From positions 1 through 64,000 of the forward strand of contig JAHHHC010000025.1 of the NCBI GenBank assembly GCA_019359515.1: 64,000 nucleotides of DNA, written 5' to 3'. This document shows, one piece after another, positions 1 to 9,162 of the stretch. A program made the position numbers and the translations under genes. Numbering within the stretch: position 1 is the first letter of the stretch; each line of letters begins with the position of its first letter. The DNA comes from Desmonostoc vinosum HA7617-LM4. Lineage in GTDB: Bacteria; Cyanobacteriota; Cyanobacteriia; Cyanobacteriales; Nostocaceae. Below the pieces are notes generated by a model that was not told the DNA's origin, searched no databases, and saw nothing but the letters and a program-made list of their open reading frames with translations.

Positions 1-108
1 TTGCTCAGTCGATTCATTCGTCTTTGGGCGTTGTTGCACAATTATTTTTTACATTACCACACAATAGTTACCCCTACTTTTACCTACATTGCAAACTCTG
101 GCAGATGG

Positions 109-3100
109 GGGGAGAGTGAAAAACTACATTTGGGTTGGTTAAAACGAAAATTCTAGGAAATTGCTTACAAGTAACATTAAAGTTTCAATCCCTAATAGGG
201 ATTTGGGTTGGTTAAAACTAAATGATATTGATAATGAGCTAAAAATAGCTCAGTTTCAATCCCTAATAGGGATTTGGGTTGGTTAAAACCAGCGTGATCG
301 CGTCTTGCAAATCATGAAAGAAGTTTCAATCCCTAATAGGGATTTGGGTTGGTTAAAACTGAATATTTTCCTTGATATCGTCAATTCGTTATCGGGTTTC
401 AATCCCTAATAGGGATTTGGGTTGGTTAAAACTGGGGTACAGGCGCGGGCGCTGGGAATTCCTTGGGTTTCAATCCCTAATAGGGATTTGGGTTGGTTAA
501 AACGTTGCTTATAACGCTCCGATAGATACAGGTGCTTGTTTCAATCCCTAATAGGGATTTGGGTTGGTTAAAACCTTGCTGAGTTTGCCACAACTCATCA
601 TTAAGCTCAAGTTTCAATCCCTAATAGGGATTTGGGTTGGTTAAAACATATGGTGGCAGATGTTGATGGTAATAGTTTCTTGGTTTCAATCCCTAATAGG
701 GATTTGGGTTGGTTAAAACTCCTGCCCAGTTCCCCGGCAATCCCTCACATTCATAGTTTCAATCCCTAATAGGGATTTGGGTTGGTTAAAACTAAGAAAT
801 TCAAAACTCCACAGGGTCAATAACTCTGTTTCAATCCCTAATAGGGATTTGGGTTGGTTAAAACTAAGGACGGACGCGGTAGGCGATCGCATCAAAGAAG
901 AGTTGAGTTTCAATCCCTAATAGGGATTTGGGTTGGTTAAAACTCTCAAGAAAGTATTGAATTGTCGGAGCAAATTCAACGTTTCAATCCCTAATAGGGA
1001 TTTGGGTTGGTTAAAACCTTGCCTTCCCTTTTCATTTCCTCACGCACTTTTTCAAGGTTTCAATCCCTAATAGGGATTTGGGTTGGTTAAAACGCCACTC
1101 CTTCTCTTTAAGTTGCCAATACCACCCCAGTTTCAATCCCTAATAGGGATTTGGGTTGGTTAAAACTGGCCCCGAAAATGCCAAGTTTAGCGGCAAGTAT
1201 GTTTCAATCCCTAATAGGGATTTGGGTTGGTTAAAACTTCGCCTTTATATCAAGCACCTCCAGGATGGAGCGGTTTCAATCCCTAATAGGGATTTGGGTT
1301 GGTTAAAACTGATTTGAAAGCTGCTTTGTTTTTAATTTCTCGGTTTCAATCCCTAATAGGGATTTGGGTTGGTTAAAACCCCCTAATATCACCTTCTTTG
1401 TTGGAATGGTGAACGTTTCAATCCCTAATAGGGATTTGGGTTGGTTAAAACTAGCAATATCTACAGCGCCGATTGTCACCTCGCCGTTTCAATCCCTAAT
1501 AGGGATTTGGGTTGGTTAAAACGCTGTAATACGGCGGTTGATCGCACGTCTCACCGTGTTTCAATCCCTAATAGGGATTTGGGTTGGTTAAAACTACTAT
1601 CAATATTGAAATCAGGTTTTATTGTTGGGTTTCAATCCCTAATAGGGATTTGGGTTGGTTAAAACCAGCACGGACTTGCCAGCACCCATGCCACCGTGAA
1701 TCAGTTTCAATCCCTAATAGGGATTTGGGTTGGTTAAAACTCGCTCGCAGCTACGAACAAAATAACTGCCTTGACTGTTTCAATCCCTAATAGGGATTTG
1801 GGTTGGTTAAAACGGTACGGTACAACGGCAAGGGGGATTTTGCGATGAATTTGTTTCAATCCCTAATAGGGATTTGGGTTGGTTAAAACAATAAAATAGT
1901 TGAGGATGCGGACATATTTTTTAGTTTCAATCCCTAATAGGGATTTGGGTTGGTTAAAACTTCTAAATTCGCTTGCTTGGGGGTACGGCCGCGTAACCAA
2001 GTTTCAATCCCTAATAGGGATTTGGGTTGGTTAAAACTTGTGGCAGCAAATCGACTCTAAGTTCAAAGCTCTTATTTTTGTTTCAATCCCTAATAGGGAT
2101 TTGGGTTGGTTAAAACATTGATAAAGGCGATCGCACTAGTAATTGTTTTTGGTTTCAATCCCTAATAGGGATTTGGGTTGGTTAAAACATGGAAGAAGTG
2201 TTGGGGGAGGGAGTCATCAAAATAGTTTCAATCCCTAATAGGGATTTGGGTTGGTTAAAACCTTCGGCTAATTTCTTGGGCCTTGCCATCTAGATTTAAG
2301 TTTCAATCCCTAATAGGGATTTGGGTTGGTTAAAACGTTTACTGACTGCAATTGCACTAAAAGCCAAGGAATATTTGTTTCAATCCCTAATAGGGATTTG
2401 GGTTGGTTAAAACTCGAGAAAGGTTAGGAACTGATGTTACTGATAGGTTTCAATCCCTAATAGGGATTTGGGTTGGTTAAAACCTATGTCCAATCCTACC
2501 AGATTCACCCCCCTACAACCTGTTTCAATCCCTAATAGGGATTTGGGTTGGTTAAAACTTGCGATCGCCTAGAAATGGATACATTAGGCAGATTACCTAC
2601 AACCTGTTTCAATCCCTAATAGGGATTTGGGTTGGTTAAAACTTTCCACTACCAGAAGCCCCAATAATGGCAATGTGTTTCAATCCCTAATAGGGATTTG
2701 GGTTGGTTAAAACTATTGAGGCGGTGGATAAGGTCTGGTACGTAGGCGTTTCAATCCCTAATAGGGATTTGGGTTGGTTAAAACGCAACCATCCCTTGGC
2801 AGCACGGACAATGAACCGGTTTCAATCCCTAATAGGGATTTGGGTTGGTTAAAACTTTCTTGAAGAAACCGAGATTTAGCATCTCCAGTAATGTTTCAAT
2901 CCCTAATAGGGATTTGGGTTGGTTAAAACTTGATGTATTCTCTTCCGCGCTACACATCAAAGGTTTGTTTCAATCCCTAATAGGGATTTGGGTTGGTTAA
3001 AACTTCTTGAAGATTTTTTATCTTCTTGAAACTATGGTGTTTCAATCCCTAATAGGGATTTGGGTTGGTTAAAACTCGATATGGGGGTAAACTTGGTTTA

Positions 3101-3144
3101 TCGTTTTGTTTCAATCCCTAATAGGGATTTGGGTTGGTTAAAAC
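109..3144 (-). CRISPR. CRISPR array, 41 perfect 37-bp repeats plus one degenerate terminal repeat
   Basis: The repeat on the + strand begins GTTTCAATCCCTAATAGGGA and ends TTTGGGTTGGTTAAAAC. I count 41 copies that look identical, the first at 182-218 and the last at 3108-3144. A degenerate copy at 109-145 keeps only its last 18 bases. There are 41 spacers, mostly 32-42 nt, with one of 47 nt at 2559-2605. Transcription is inferred to be leftward: the minus-strand repeat ends in ATTGAAAC, the usual 8-nt handle of many cyanobacterial type I-D and type III crRNAs, and the decayed repeat lies at the left, where the leader-distal end would be. No cas gene is in the window, so the subtype is open. 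Confidence 0.98.
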
Positions 3145-3293
3145 CGCTGGGGTCTGTAAGCCTTGATATATTTGGTTTTCAAGGTTCAATAGTGGCAACC
3201 TGTAGCTAAGATACCTTTTCAGACGCTTGGTTGTCAAGAGCGCAAGAATAATAAATAACCTCAAAAGCAATTCTGGTAAGGATTTGGGGTGGT
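3145..3293 (-). promoter_or_regulatory. Probable CRISPR leader
   Basis: This sequence directly flanks the last perfect repeat on the side opposite the degenerate repeat, and it contains no gene. By position it should carry the array promoter, reading leftward, and the integration site for new spacers. No specific promoter was identified. The placement depends on the inferred array orientation. Confidence 0.5.
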
Positions 3294-3397
3294 GGTGTCA
3301 ACCTTCAAAACCCTCAAAGAGGATTCAAAGCTAGAGAGGATAAGCTTTTCAAGCACAAAATTTTGTTTTGTTTGAAAAACACCTACTGGTTGACACC
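3294..3397. repeat. 104-bp inverted-repeat element beside the CRISPR leader
   Basis: GGTGTCAACC at 3294-3303 and GGTTGACACC at 3388-3397 are perfect 10-bp terminal inverted repeats around an AT-rich, non-coding centre. The GGTGTCAA end resembles the ends of the MITE-like elements at 21.4-21.7 kb, so this may be a related non-autonomous element. It may also belong to the distal leader. Confidence 0.55.
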
Positions 3398-3527
3398 ATA
3401 ATTACTAATTCACATTAGGCGTAATTCTGTAATCTATGCAGAAAGCGTAAAACTGCTATATAAACCCTAAAAAAGTCTAGACATTTATTTCTTACTTTAA
3501 TGGGAGCATGGGAGCGGTTATCCCTCA

Positions 3528-3715
3528 GAGGATGCTTGAAAAGTTTTGGGTGAATATAATTCGCTACTACACAAGCGAAGCCCACCTCCTTTGGAAAACA
3601 CGGAAAATCGAGTTCTTGAAACCCACGGAGGTGGGTTTTGTCTGTATAGTCGCGATTTCTAATCGCCGGGGTAGTATTAATTTAGACTTTTTAAACAACC
3701 TCTCAGTAAGCTTTC
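3528..3715. repeat. Dispersed repeat, family A, copy 1
   Basis: The segment recurs inverted at about 44150-44310 and in part at 26275-26335 and 19283-19330. Shared blocks include the TTCGCTACTACACAAGCGAAG region, an imperfect palindrome around CCACCTCC, and the TAGTATTAATTTAGACTTTT block. An 89-codon frame covers it, but the repeat nature of the DNA argues against a gene. Confidence 0.7.
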
Positions 3716-4026
3716 ACGATGAAGCCAACCGTGATAAATTAATTGCTCTCTTTCCCTCTGCCCTCCTGCGGTCTTAATAATAGGTCTTTAAGCAGACACA
3801 ATATTATATTCAAATATTCTCAATTTGAAATTCTCGTGGATTTTTCAAAATAAAAATATCATTTTCTTTCACTAAATCACCCGTACATCCTCTTTTATAA
3901 GGCGTTTTACGACATCTACAGATATCAGCTAAAAGTAGTACAATAAAACTACAAACTTTAGTATTGCTGTAATCATACTGTAAATCAGTTGATATATTGT
4001 GTAACAAGTTGAAGGGGGTGATTGTA
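3716..4026. other. Intergenic, upstream of the toxin-antitoxin pair
   Basis: AT-rich DNA with no gene that I can support. It should contain the promoter of the pair starting at 4027. The only regulatory signal I see is the ribosome-binding-like AAGGGGGTG at 4012-4020. Confidence 0.5.
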
Positions 4027-4479
4027 GTGTTGTCATGTTTTGAGATAGCAGATTACTTTATTTGGTTAGCAAATGAAACAGGTTCTTTTATTAGTAATCT
4101 CAAACTGCAAAAACTTGTATACTATGCTCAAGCTTGGTATGTGGCGTTGTATGACATTCCCTTATTCGCAGAAGATTTTGAAGCGTGGATACATGGCCCT
4201 GTAATACCTGATTTGTACCAGAAATATAAGCATTTTGGATGGCAACCAATTTTAGAAGATGCTAAACCAAAATTACCCCAAAACATTCAAGAGTTTCTAG
4301 GTGAAGTTGCACAAGAGTATTTTGCTTGTGATGCTTATGAACTAGAGAAAATGACTCATGCTGAAGCACCTTGGAATTTGGCTAGAGGAAACATACCAGC
4401 TGATGCACCTTGCAACGCAGTGATTAAAAAGGAGTGGATAAAGGAGTATTACGGTTCTCGTGTCGAAGAAAAAGATTAA
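4027..4479 (+). CDS. Panacea-domain (DUF4065) antitoxin-like protein
   Basis: About 150 residues. The N-terminal signature around KLQKLVYYAQAWYVALYD and the following FEAWIHGPVIPDLY are typical of the Panacea/SocA-like (DUF4065) fold. In known PanA systems this domain is the antitoxin and neutralises a toxin encoded next door. I chose the GTG at 4027 because AAGGGGGTG lies just upstream and the family usually begins shortly before the FEIADYF-type segment; a TTG at 3997 would add ten residues. The next gene overlaps its end by 20 bp, as expected for a toxin-antitoxin operon. The domain call is confident; the antitoxin role is inferred from the family and the arrangement. Confidence 0.85.
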   Translation: MLSCFEIADYFIWLANETGSFISNLKLQKLVYYAQAWYVALYDIPLFAEDFEAWIHGPVIPDLYQKYKHFGWQPILEDAKPKLPQNIQEFLGEVAQEYFACDAYELEKMTHAEAPWNLARGNIPADAPCNAVIKKEWIKEYYGSRVEEKD

Positions 4480-4897
4480 GAAGACTGAAGTTACTAAAAC
4501 CAGTAAATCAAGCATTCAACTAACAAAGCTGAAGCCAACTCAAGGCATCAGCTTTTCGTTTAAATATTATCAGGATGATCACAGCAAGTTTTCCTGTAGC
4601 GAAAAAGAAGTAATCTACTGGTTGACTTTGCTTGATCGATTAAAAGCTTTATCCAGTTTTTCAGCTAAAGAATTATTGGTAAATCGTAGCAGTAGCCTCA
4701 GATGTCATCCCATCAAGTGGACAGATACTAGCGAAAGCGAATTTGGTCTACTAAACGAAGAACAATTAGTTGATACACCATATCAGTTTTCTCTCTCTTC
4801 AAATGAACATGGTAGAGTTCATGGATTCTTTATTGAAGAGATTTTCTACATTGTTTGGCTAGACCCAGATCATCGGCTGTACTCTGCTAGAAATTAA
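4460..4897 (+). CDS. Putative toxin partner of the Panacea antitoxin
   Basis: 145 residues, starting at GTG 4460 inside the preceding gene, with an AAGGAG ribosome-binding site 13 bases upstream. The first 25 residues are rich in Lys and Thr. The C-terminal part, with GFFIEEIFYIVWLDPDHRLY, has a motif seen in small proteins encoded beside DUF4065 genes and is loosely reminiscent of RelE-like folds. I cannot name an enzymatic activity. The overlapping operon makes a toxin role likely but unproven. Confidence 0.75.
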   Translation: MSKKKIKKTEVTKTSKSSIQLTKLKPTQGISFSFKYYQDDHSKFSCSEKEVIYWLTLLDRLKALSSFSAKELLVNRSSSLRCHPIKWTDTSESEFGLLNEEQLVDTPYQFSLSSNEHGRVHGFFIEEIFYIVWLDPDHRLYSARN

Positions 4898-4941
4898 TTT
4901 ATTAATAGAGAAATAAAAATGCGTAGCATCATTATTTCAAG

Positions 4942-4961
4942 CCCACGATTTGAATCGTGGG
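4942..4961. repeat. Short perfect hairpin, possible IS200/IS605-type remnant
   Basis: CCCACGATT and AATCGTGGG form a 9-bp stem with a 2-nt loop. Hairpins of this type occur at ends of IS200/IS605 elements in cyanobacteria, but no transposase is present. There is no T-run, so it is not an obvious terminator. Confidence 0.4.
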
Positions 4962-5020
4962 GTAATAATTACGAATTGGAGCGTAGCGACTTGACTCGTC
5001 GTGTTTTCATTCAAATTTTT

Positions 5021-5075
5021 TAACCTATCAACTAGCTTCAACTGATTTTACCAGTTGAAACCAATGGATAGGTTA
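5021..5075. repeat. Nested palindrome downstream of the toxin gene
   Basis: Outer arms TAACCTATC (5021-5029) and GATAGGTTA (5067-5075) enclose inner arms TTCAACTG (5037-5044) and CAGTTGAA (5052-5059). The result is a two-tier hairpin of 9 and 8 bp, in non-coding DNA. Confidence 0.6.
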
Positions 5076-5208
5076 AAGCTAAATAGACCTTGAGTTTTAG
5101 ATACAGTCTAAAATTGTGGAAACTCTAGCACAGCAAAGTAAAAAAACAGACTTTTATCAAAAGATAAAAAAGTTATTTTATTAAGCTTTCTACTCATGCT
5201 TTTTTGCC

Positions 5209-5394
5209 CTATGACTTCACTGTAGGCTGAGTCAGCACTGCTGTATTTCGGTTTTCTGCGTTGGGTAGGCGCGTGATAGTTAATAGTGGTACTTCTTGTC
5301 GGCACGACTGGCAAAACCAATATAGTTCACCATGACGGACATGACGTAAGAGGGAACCACCGCAACATGGGCAAGTGTTGGCTCTCATACTCAT
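5209..5394 (-). CDS. Small zinc-ribbon protein
   Basis: 61 residues with two cysteine pairs, CPCCGG near residue 8 and WFCQSC near residue 27. Four cysteines in this spacing suggest a zinc ribbon binding one metal ion. A strong GAGGAGGAC ribosome-binding site stands before ATG 5394, with a second ATG two codons later. It follows the glycosyltransferase gene on the same strand after 53 bp and may be cotranscribed. The tail after residue 40 has no recognisable motif. Function unknown. Confidence 0.8.
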   Translation of the reverse strand: MSMRANTCPCCGGSLLRHVRHGELYWFCQSCRQEVPLLTITRLPNAENRNTAVLTQPTVKS

Positions 5395-5447
5395 ACCAAT
5401 GTCCTCCTCAAAAAAACTTGTTTAAGATTTGTAAAAAAAGTTGTTAA

Positions 5448-6518
5448 TTAAAACTGGATTTTAGCGGCGTGAATGCGTCCATTCGATTTTATGCGCTCTT
5501 GAATAATTTGTCGGTAGATATCTTCATAACTATTAACCATTTGGTTAACACTAAATTTGTTTTCTACATATTCCCGACAGGTTTGACGATTTAGTTTCAA
5601 AGCTAATGGAATCATTGCCGCCATTTCCTCATAGCTATGGCAAACAAATCCACAGACCCCATGGTCAATTACTTCTGGTACAGAACCTAAACCCATAGCG
5701 ATTACTGGTGTACCAGTTGCCATTGACTCAGTCATCACTAAGCCAAAAGGTTCTTGCCAATTAATGGGGAAGAGAGTTATTGCAGCATTACCCAGAAGTT
5801 CAACTTTTTGGGCGTGGTTAACTTCGCCTAAATACTCAATTTGTTGACCATCGATGTAAGGGGCAATCTCTTGTTCAAAAAACTCAGAGTCTACTGCATC
5901 AAGCTTTCCAGCCATCTTTAAGCGCCAACCATTTTGCTTAGCAATTGCGATCGCACGATCAGGGCCTTTTTCGGGTGAAAAGCGCCCTAAAAATGCCAAA
6001 TATGGCTGGTCTTGTGGTTGGCTAACAAAGTTGTAATCTTCGGGATTAATCCCGTTATAAACCGTGCCAACATAGTTGAGATTAATCTGACGTTGCGCGT
6101 TACTAATGCTGACGTATGGTTGCTGGTGGTGATAGATATATACGTTGCGGTTGTCTTTTGTAAAATTGCCGTGCAGTGTATGCACTGTGGGTGTTTTTGT
6201 GATCAAGCTCGCTAAAGCTAATGCCGAAATGCCTACATGGGAATGAATAATATCAAATTCCGCAGCGCGTTGATAAACTTGGCTTAGTTCTAGCATTTCA
6301 TACGCTGCATACTCTTGGATATGAGGTTCCAAACGCAATGCACGTGGATAAACTGCTTCTAAACGAGCCAGAGTTTGAGAATCGCCAGAGGCAAATAAAG
6401 TTACCTCATGACCGCGACGAACTAGTTCATCAGTCAAGCGACTTACTACTAGTTCAATTCCTCCATAATTAGGAGGTGGAACTCTTTCCCATAAAGGGGC
6501 AACTTGAGCGATTTTCAT
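5448..6518 (-). CDS. GT4-family glycosyltransferase
   Basis: 356 residues in the GT-B fold. The N-terminal acceptor domain has the glycine-rich NYGGIELVVSRLTDEL segment (residues 18-34). The C-terminal donor domain has FLGRFSPEKGPDRA (176-189) and the E-x7-E motif of retaining GT4 enzymes at E256 and E264. It probably transfers a sugar from a nucleotide-sugar donor to a polysaccharide or lipid; the substrate cannot be read from sequence. I use ATG 6518, where the family motif MKIAQVAPLWERVPP begins; an in-frame extension to 6554 looks non-native. No polysaccharide cluster surrounds it. Confidence 0.92.
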   Translation of the reverse strand: MKIAQVAPLWERVPPPNYGGIELVVSRLTDELVRRGHEVTLFASGDSQTLARLEAVYPRALRLEPHIQEYAAYEMLELSQVYQRAAEFDIIHSHVGISALALASLITKTPTVHTLHGNFTKDNRNVYIYHHQQPYVSISNAQRQINLNYVGTVYNGINPEDYNFVSQPQDQPYLAFLGRFSPEKGPDRAIAIAKQNGWRLKMAGKLDAVDSEFFEQEIAPYIDGQQIEYLGEVNHAQKVELLGNAAITLFPINWQEPFGLVMTESMATGTPVIAMGLGSVPEVIDHGVCGFVCHSYEEMAAMIPLALKLNRQTCREYVENKFSVNQMVNSYEDIYRQIIQERIKSNGRIHAAKIQF

Positions 6519-6982
6519 AAGTTGTTTTGGTTCAGTTGGTGAGATTTTCCTCAAGCCAATAAATTACTTCATTAATTTTATGAGGAGAGAGCATTTGTAC
6601 TTAGCTCTTTGAAATTTAAATTAACCTAACTGATTGCCAAAAGCGCAATATCGGTTAACCGCACCGTATGCTAATCTGTCCCCGATAAAAATTTTAGATT
6701 ATCGGTAACATTCAGCAAGCAACTCCAATCTCTAAATTACAGTTCATGAGAAACTATTTGCATCTGTCTTGGGGATCATAATACTAGAAAAAATTTTGTA
6801 GCGAAACTTACAAAAATGCATACTTTGTAGCTAAAAAGACTAAATTAAGATATGGGATCAAGTGATTAAAGATGAGTTTAGCCATTTTGACTAAACGAAA
6901 AAATTAAGTTTAACTATTAAATATACGTGCAAAATTACATAATTCTTAAAGGATAATCAATTAAAATACTGATCACCAGCTA
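6519..6982. other. Divergent intergenic region
   Basis: About 460 bp between the leftward glycosyltransferase and the rightward exonuclease III gene. It must hold both promoters. It is AT-rich, with no RNA gene or clear operator that I can support. Confidence 0.5.
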
Positions 6983-7777
6983 ATGAAAATTGCTACTTGG
7001 AATGTCAACTCGATTCGCACTCGCCTAGAACAGGTTATCGATTGGTTAAATCAAAATCCCGTTGATGTCCTCTGTTTGCAAGAAACCAAAGTTGTAGATG
7101 CTGAGTTTCCGCGATCGCCATTTGAGCAATTAGGTTATCATCTTTATTTGTCAGGACAGAAAGCTTACAATGGTGTAGCCTTAATCAGCCGTCAACCACT
7201 TGCAAATGTAAGTATGGGGTTTTCAGAAATTCTGGCAGATCTACAACCCGAATGGAATGAGCAAAAGCGGGTGATTACAGGTGTCATTGACGACATTCAA
7301 ATTGTGAATCTGTACGTTCCTAATGGCAGTGCAGTGGGTAGCGAGAAATATGATTATAAGCTGCGCTGGTTAACAGTATTAAGAGAATATTTGCAAACAA
7401 TCCTCTCATCACAACCTGCTATTTGTGTGTGTGGCGACTTCAATATTGCTCTAGAAGCTAGAGATATTCACGACAAAGTTATTACCGAAAATCACATTAT
7501 GGCATCCGAACCAGAGCGTCAAGCCTTGCGCGATGTGATTACACTAGGATTTGCTGATGCCTTTCGCAAATTCACACAAGAAGGTGGACACTACAGTTGG
7601 TGGGACTATCGCGCCGCCGCCTTTCGTCGCAATCTCGGCTGGCGAATTGACCATCATTATCTCACACCTGTTCTGTATGAGCGTGCTAAAAGCTGCATCA
7701 TCGATGTCGCACCTCGAAAATTAACCCAACCCAGCGACCATGCACCGGTGGTTGTAGAGTTGGGGAATAGGGAATAG
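6983..7777 (+). CDS. xthA: Exodeoxyribonuclease III (AP endonuclease)
   Basis: 264 residues, full length for the ExoIII/APE1 family of base-excision repair. The N-terminal MKIATWNVNSIRTRL is diagnostic. The metal ligand is E34 in CLQETK. The central CGDFNIA motif, the SWWDYRA loop with GWRIDHH, and the C-terminal SDHAPVV catalytic Asp-His complete the active site. It cleaves the backbone at abasic sites and removes 3' blocking groups. The last codons and stop lie in a GGGAATAGGGAAT repeat, so the C-terminus may have been shaped by repeat insertion. Confidence 0.97.
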   Translation: MKIATWNVNSIRTRLEQVIDWLNQNPVDVLCLQETKVVDAEFPRSPFEQLGYHLYLSGQKAYNGVALISRQPLANVSMGFSEILADLQPEWNEQKRVITGVIDDIQIVNLYVPNGSAVGSEKYDYKLRWLTVLREYLQTILSSQPAICVCGDFNIALEARDIHDKVITENHIMASEPERQALRDVITLGFADAFRKFTQEGGHYSWWDYRAAAFRRNLGWRIDHHYLTPVLYERAKSCIIDVAPRKLTQPSDHAPVVVELGNRE

Positions 7778-7802
7778 GGAATGGGATATTTGTATTTCTA
7801 AA

Positions 7803-8000
7803 TTACGAATTATTTTGGCCTTTATCTCTATCTAGCTTCTCTTGGATAGCTTGTCGGCAATACTCAGGAGGGTTATCTATGGTAGACAATTCCTCTTTCA
7901 TAGTTTTGGTGATACGCAGGTTAAGACGTTCGGTTAGCGATTCTTCTCGTTCCGACTTAAATGGTTTTAAATTTTCTGGTGTACCTTGAGGATTAGGCAT
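7803..8000 (-). CDS. Small RHH-like protein
   Basis: 65 residues. It begins MPNPQGTPENLKPFKSERE, followed by LTERLNLRITKTMKEEL, a beta-strand/helix pattern like ribbon-helix-helix proteins. Similar small proteins with the NPQGTPENLKPF start are frequent in cyanobacterial genomes, often singly. DNA binding or an antitoxin-like role is possible. No toxin gene is adjacent: the neighbours are convergent exonuclease III and a divergent NAD(P)-binding protein. Confidence 0.75.
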   Translation of the reverse strand: MPNPQGTPENLKPFKSEREESLTERLNLRITKTMKEELSTIDNPPEYCRQAIQEKLDRDKGQNNS

Positions 8001-8284
8001 TTATGTAGAAATATAAATAAAATTTAATCACTGGTATGCTCGAGATTAAACTGTTTTTATCAGTGGGTATCATCCCTAGAAAAGTTTTTACCCACCGATA
8101 CCACTTTTGCAAATGGATAATCTTATTTTATGTTCACGCGTTCCGAACTTGAAGTCTTGATGATCGCGCAACTAAGAATTTTGTGCGCTAGATATGGACT
8201 AAGACCAATCGGTTAACACTCAACTGTCAATCCTCAACAACAATTTACCTGACTAAGCTACAAGTATTGATTCACGGTAATTAT

Positions 8285-9160
8285 ATGTTTTTGGTAACTG
8301 GAGCAACGGGAGGAATTGGTCGCCGGGTTGTGCGACTCTTACGCCAACGAGAGCAGTCTGTGCGGGCATTTGTCCGACTCACCTCGCGCTACAGCGAGTT
8401 AGAACATCGGGGTGCAGAAATCTTCATTGGTGATTTACACTCAAAACAAGATATCCAGAAAGCTTGTCAAGGCGTCCAGTATATAATCAGCACCCACGGT
8501 TCTGGTAGCGATGCCTTATCAATCGATTATCGCGCCAATATTGAATTGATAGACCAAGCAAAAGCCAACGGAGTACAACACTTTGTTTTTATTTCTGTAT
8601 TGGGAGCCGACCGGGGGTATGAAGATGCGCCCGTATTTAAAGCCAAACGAGCGGTAGAGCGTTACTTGCAAGCTAGTGGCTTAAATTACACTATTTTACG
8701 CCCAGCTGGATTAGCATCAAACTTACTGCCACTAGCAGAACGGTTTCGTGAAACAGGGTTGTATCTACTCATCGGCGATCGCAAAAATCGTACCTCAATT
8801 TTGAGTACCGATGACTTAGCAAAGATAGTAGTTGATTCTGTAACACTTGAAGGCGCTCATAACCAGACCTTATCAGTTGGAGGCCCGGAAATTTTATCAC
8901 GAGCCGATATTCCTCGGATTTTTGCTCGGATCTTCAACAAAGAGCCAGTAATAATTAACCCACCACTATTATTTATTGATGGGTTACGGGGTGCATTAGG
9001 TTTATTTAATCCCCAAGCACAAACGAGCTTAGGAACTTATCGTACACTGCTAGCAAATGAATTTTTCTGCACCAAAGAGGAAATCGCCAAACTAGAAGCA
9101 ATTTTCAACTTTCAATTGGAAACATTAGAAAATTTTTTGCGGCGCTATTTAGCAGTTTGA
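8285..9160 (+). CDS. NAD(P)-binding NmrA-like / atypical SDR protein
   Basis: 291 residues from ATG 8285; a TTG six codons upstream is possible. The start MFLVTGATGGIGRRVVRLL carries the TGATGxxG dinucleotide-binding loop. An NmrA-like architecture follows: FVFISVLGADRGYE, then KRAVERYLQASGLNYTILRP around residue 125-145. This family includes both reductases and redox sensors that bind NAD(P) without catalysis; related cyanobacterial proteins assist pigment or photosystem biogenesis. The substrate is not predictable. Confidence 0.9.
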   Translation: MFLVTGATGGIGRRVVRLLRQREQSVRAFVRLTSRYSELEHRGAEIFIGDLHSKQDIQKACQGVQYIISTHGSGSDALSIDYRANIELIDQAKANGVQHFVFISVLGADRGYEDAPVFKAKRAVERYLQASGLNYTILRPAGLASNLLPLAERFRETGLYLLIGDRKNRTSILSTDDLAKIVVDSVTLEGAHNQTLSVGGPEILSRADIPRIFARIFNKEPVIINPPLLFIDGLRGALGLFNPQAQTSLGTYRTLLANEFFCTKEEIAKLEAIFNFQLETLENFLRRYLAV

Positions 9161-9162
9161 AT

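Noticed and set aside
1-108. Possible transposase or gene end before the array (GGGCGTTGTTGCACAA)
   Set aside because: The + frame is open for about 50 codons but shows no recognisable domain, and the sequence is cut by the window edge. No call possible.
713-1790. Open frames of 60-70 codons across the CRISPR array
   Set aside because: They are produced by the repeat itself, which has no stop in several frames, and they show the repeated peptide FNQPKSLLGIET or its mirror frames.
3508-3777. 89-codon frame
   Set aside because: It lies almost wholly inside the dispersed repeat family A; other copies are not coding.
5145-5175. Terminator of the zinc-ribbon gene
   Set aside because: A TTTTATC/GATAAAA stem is present but is AT-only with a two-base discrepancy, so I do not list it.
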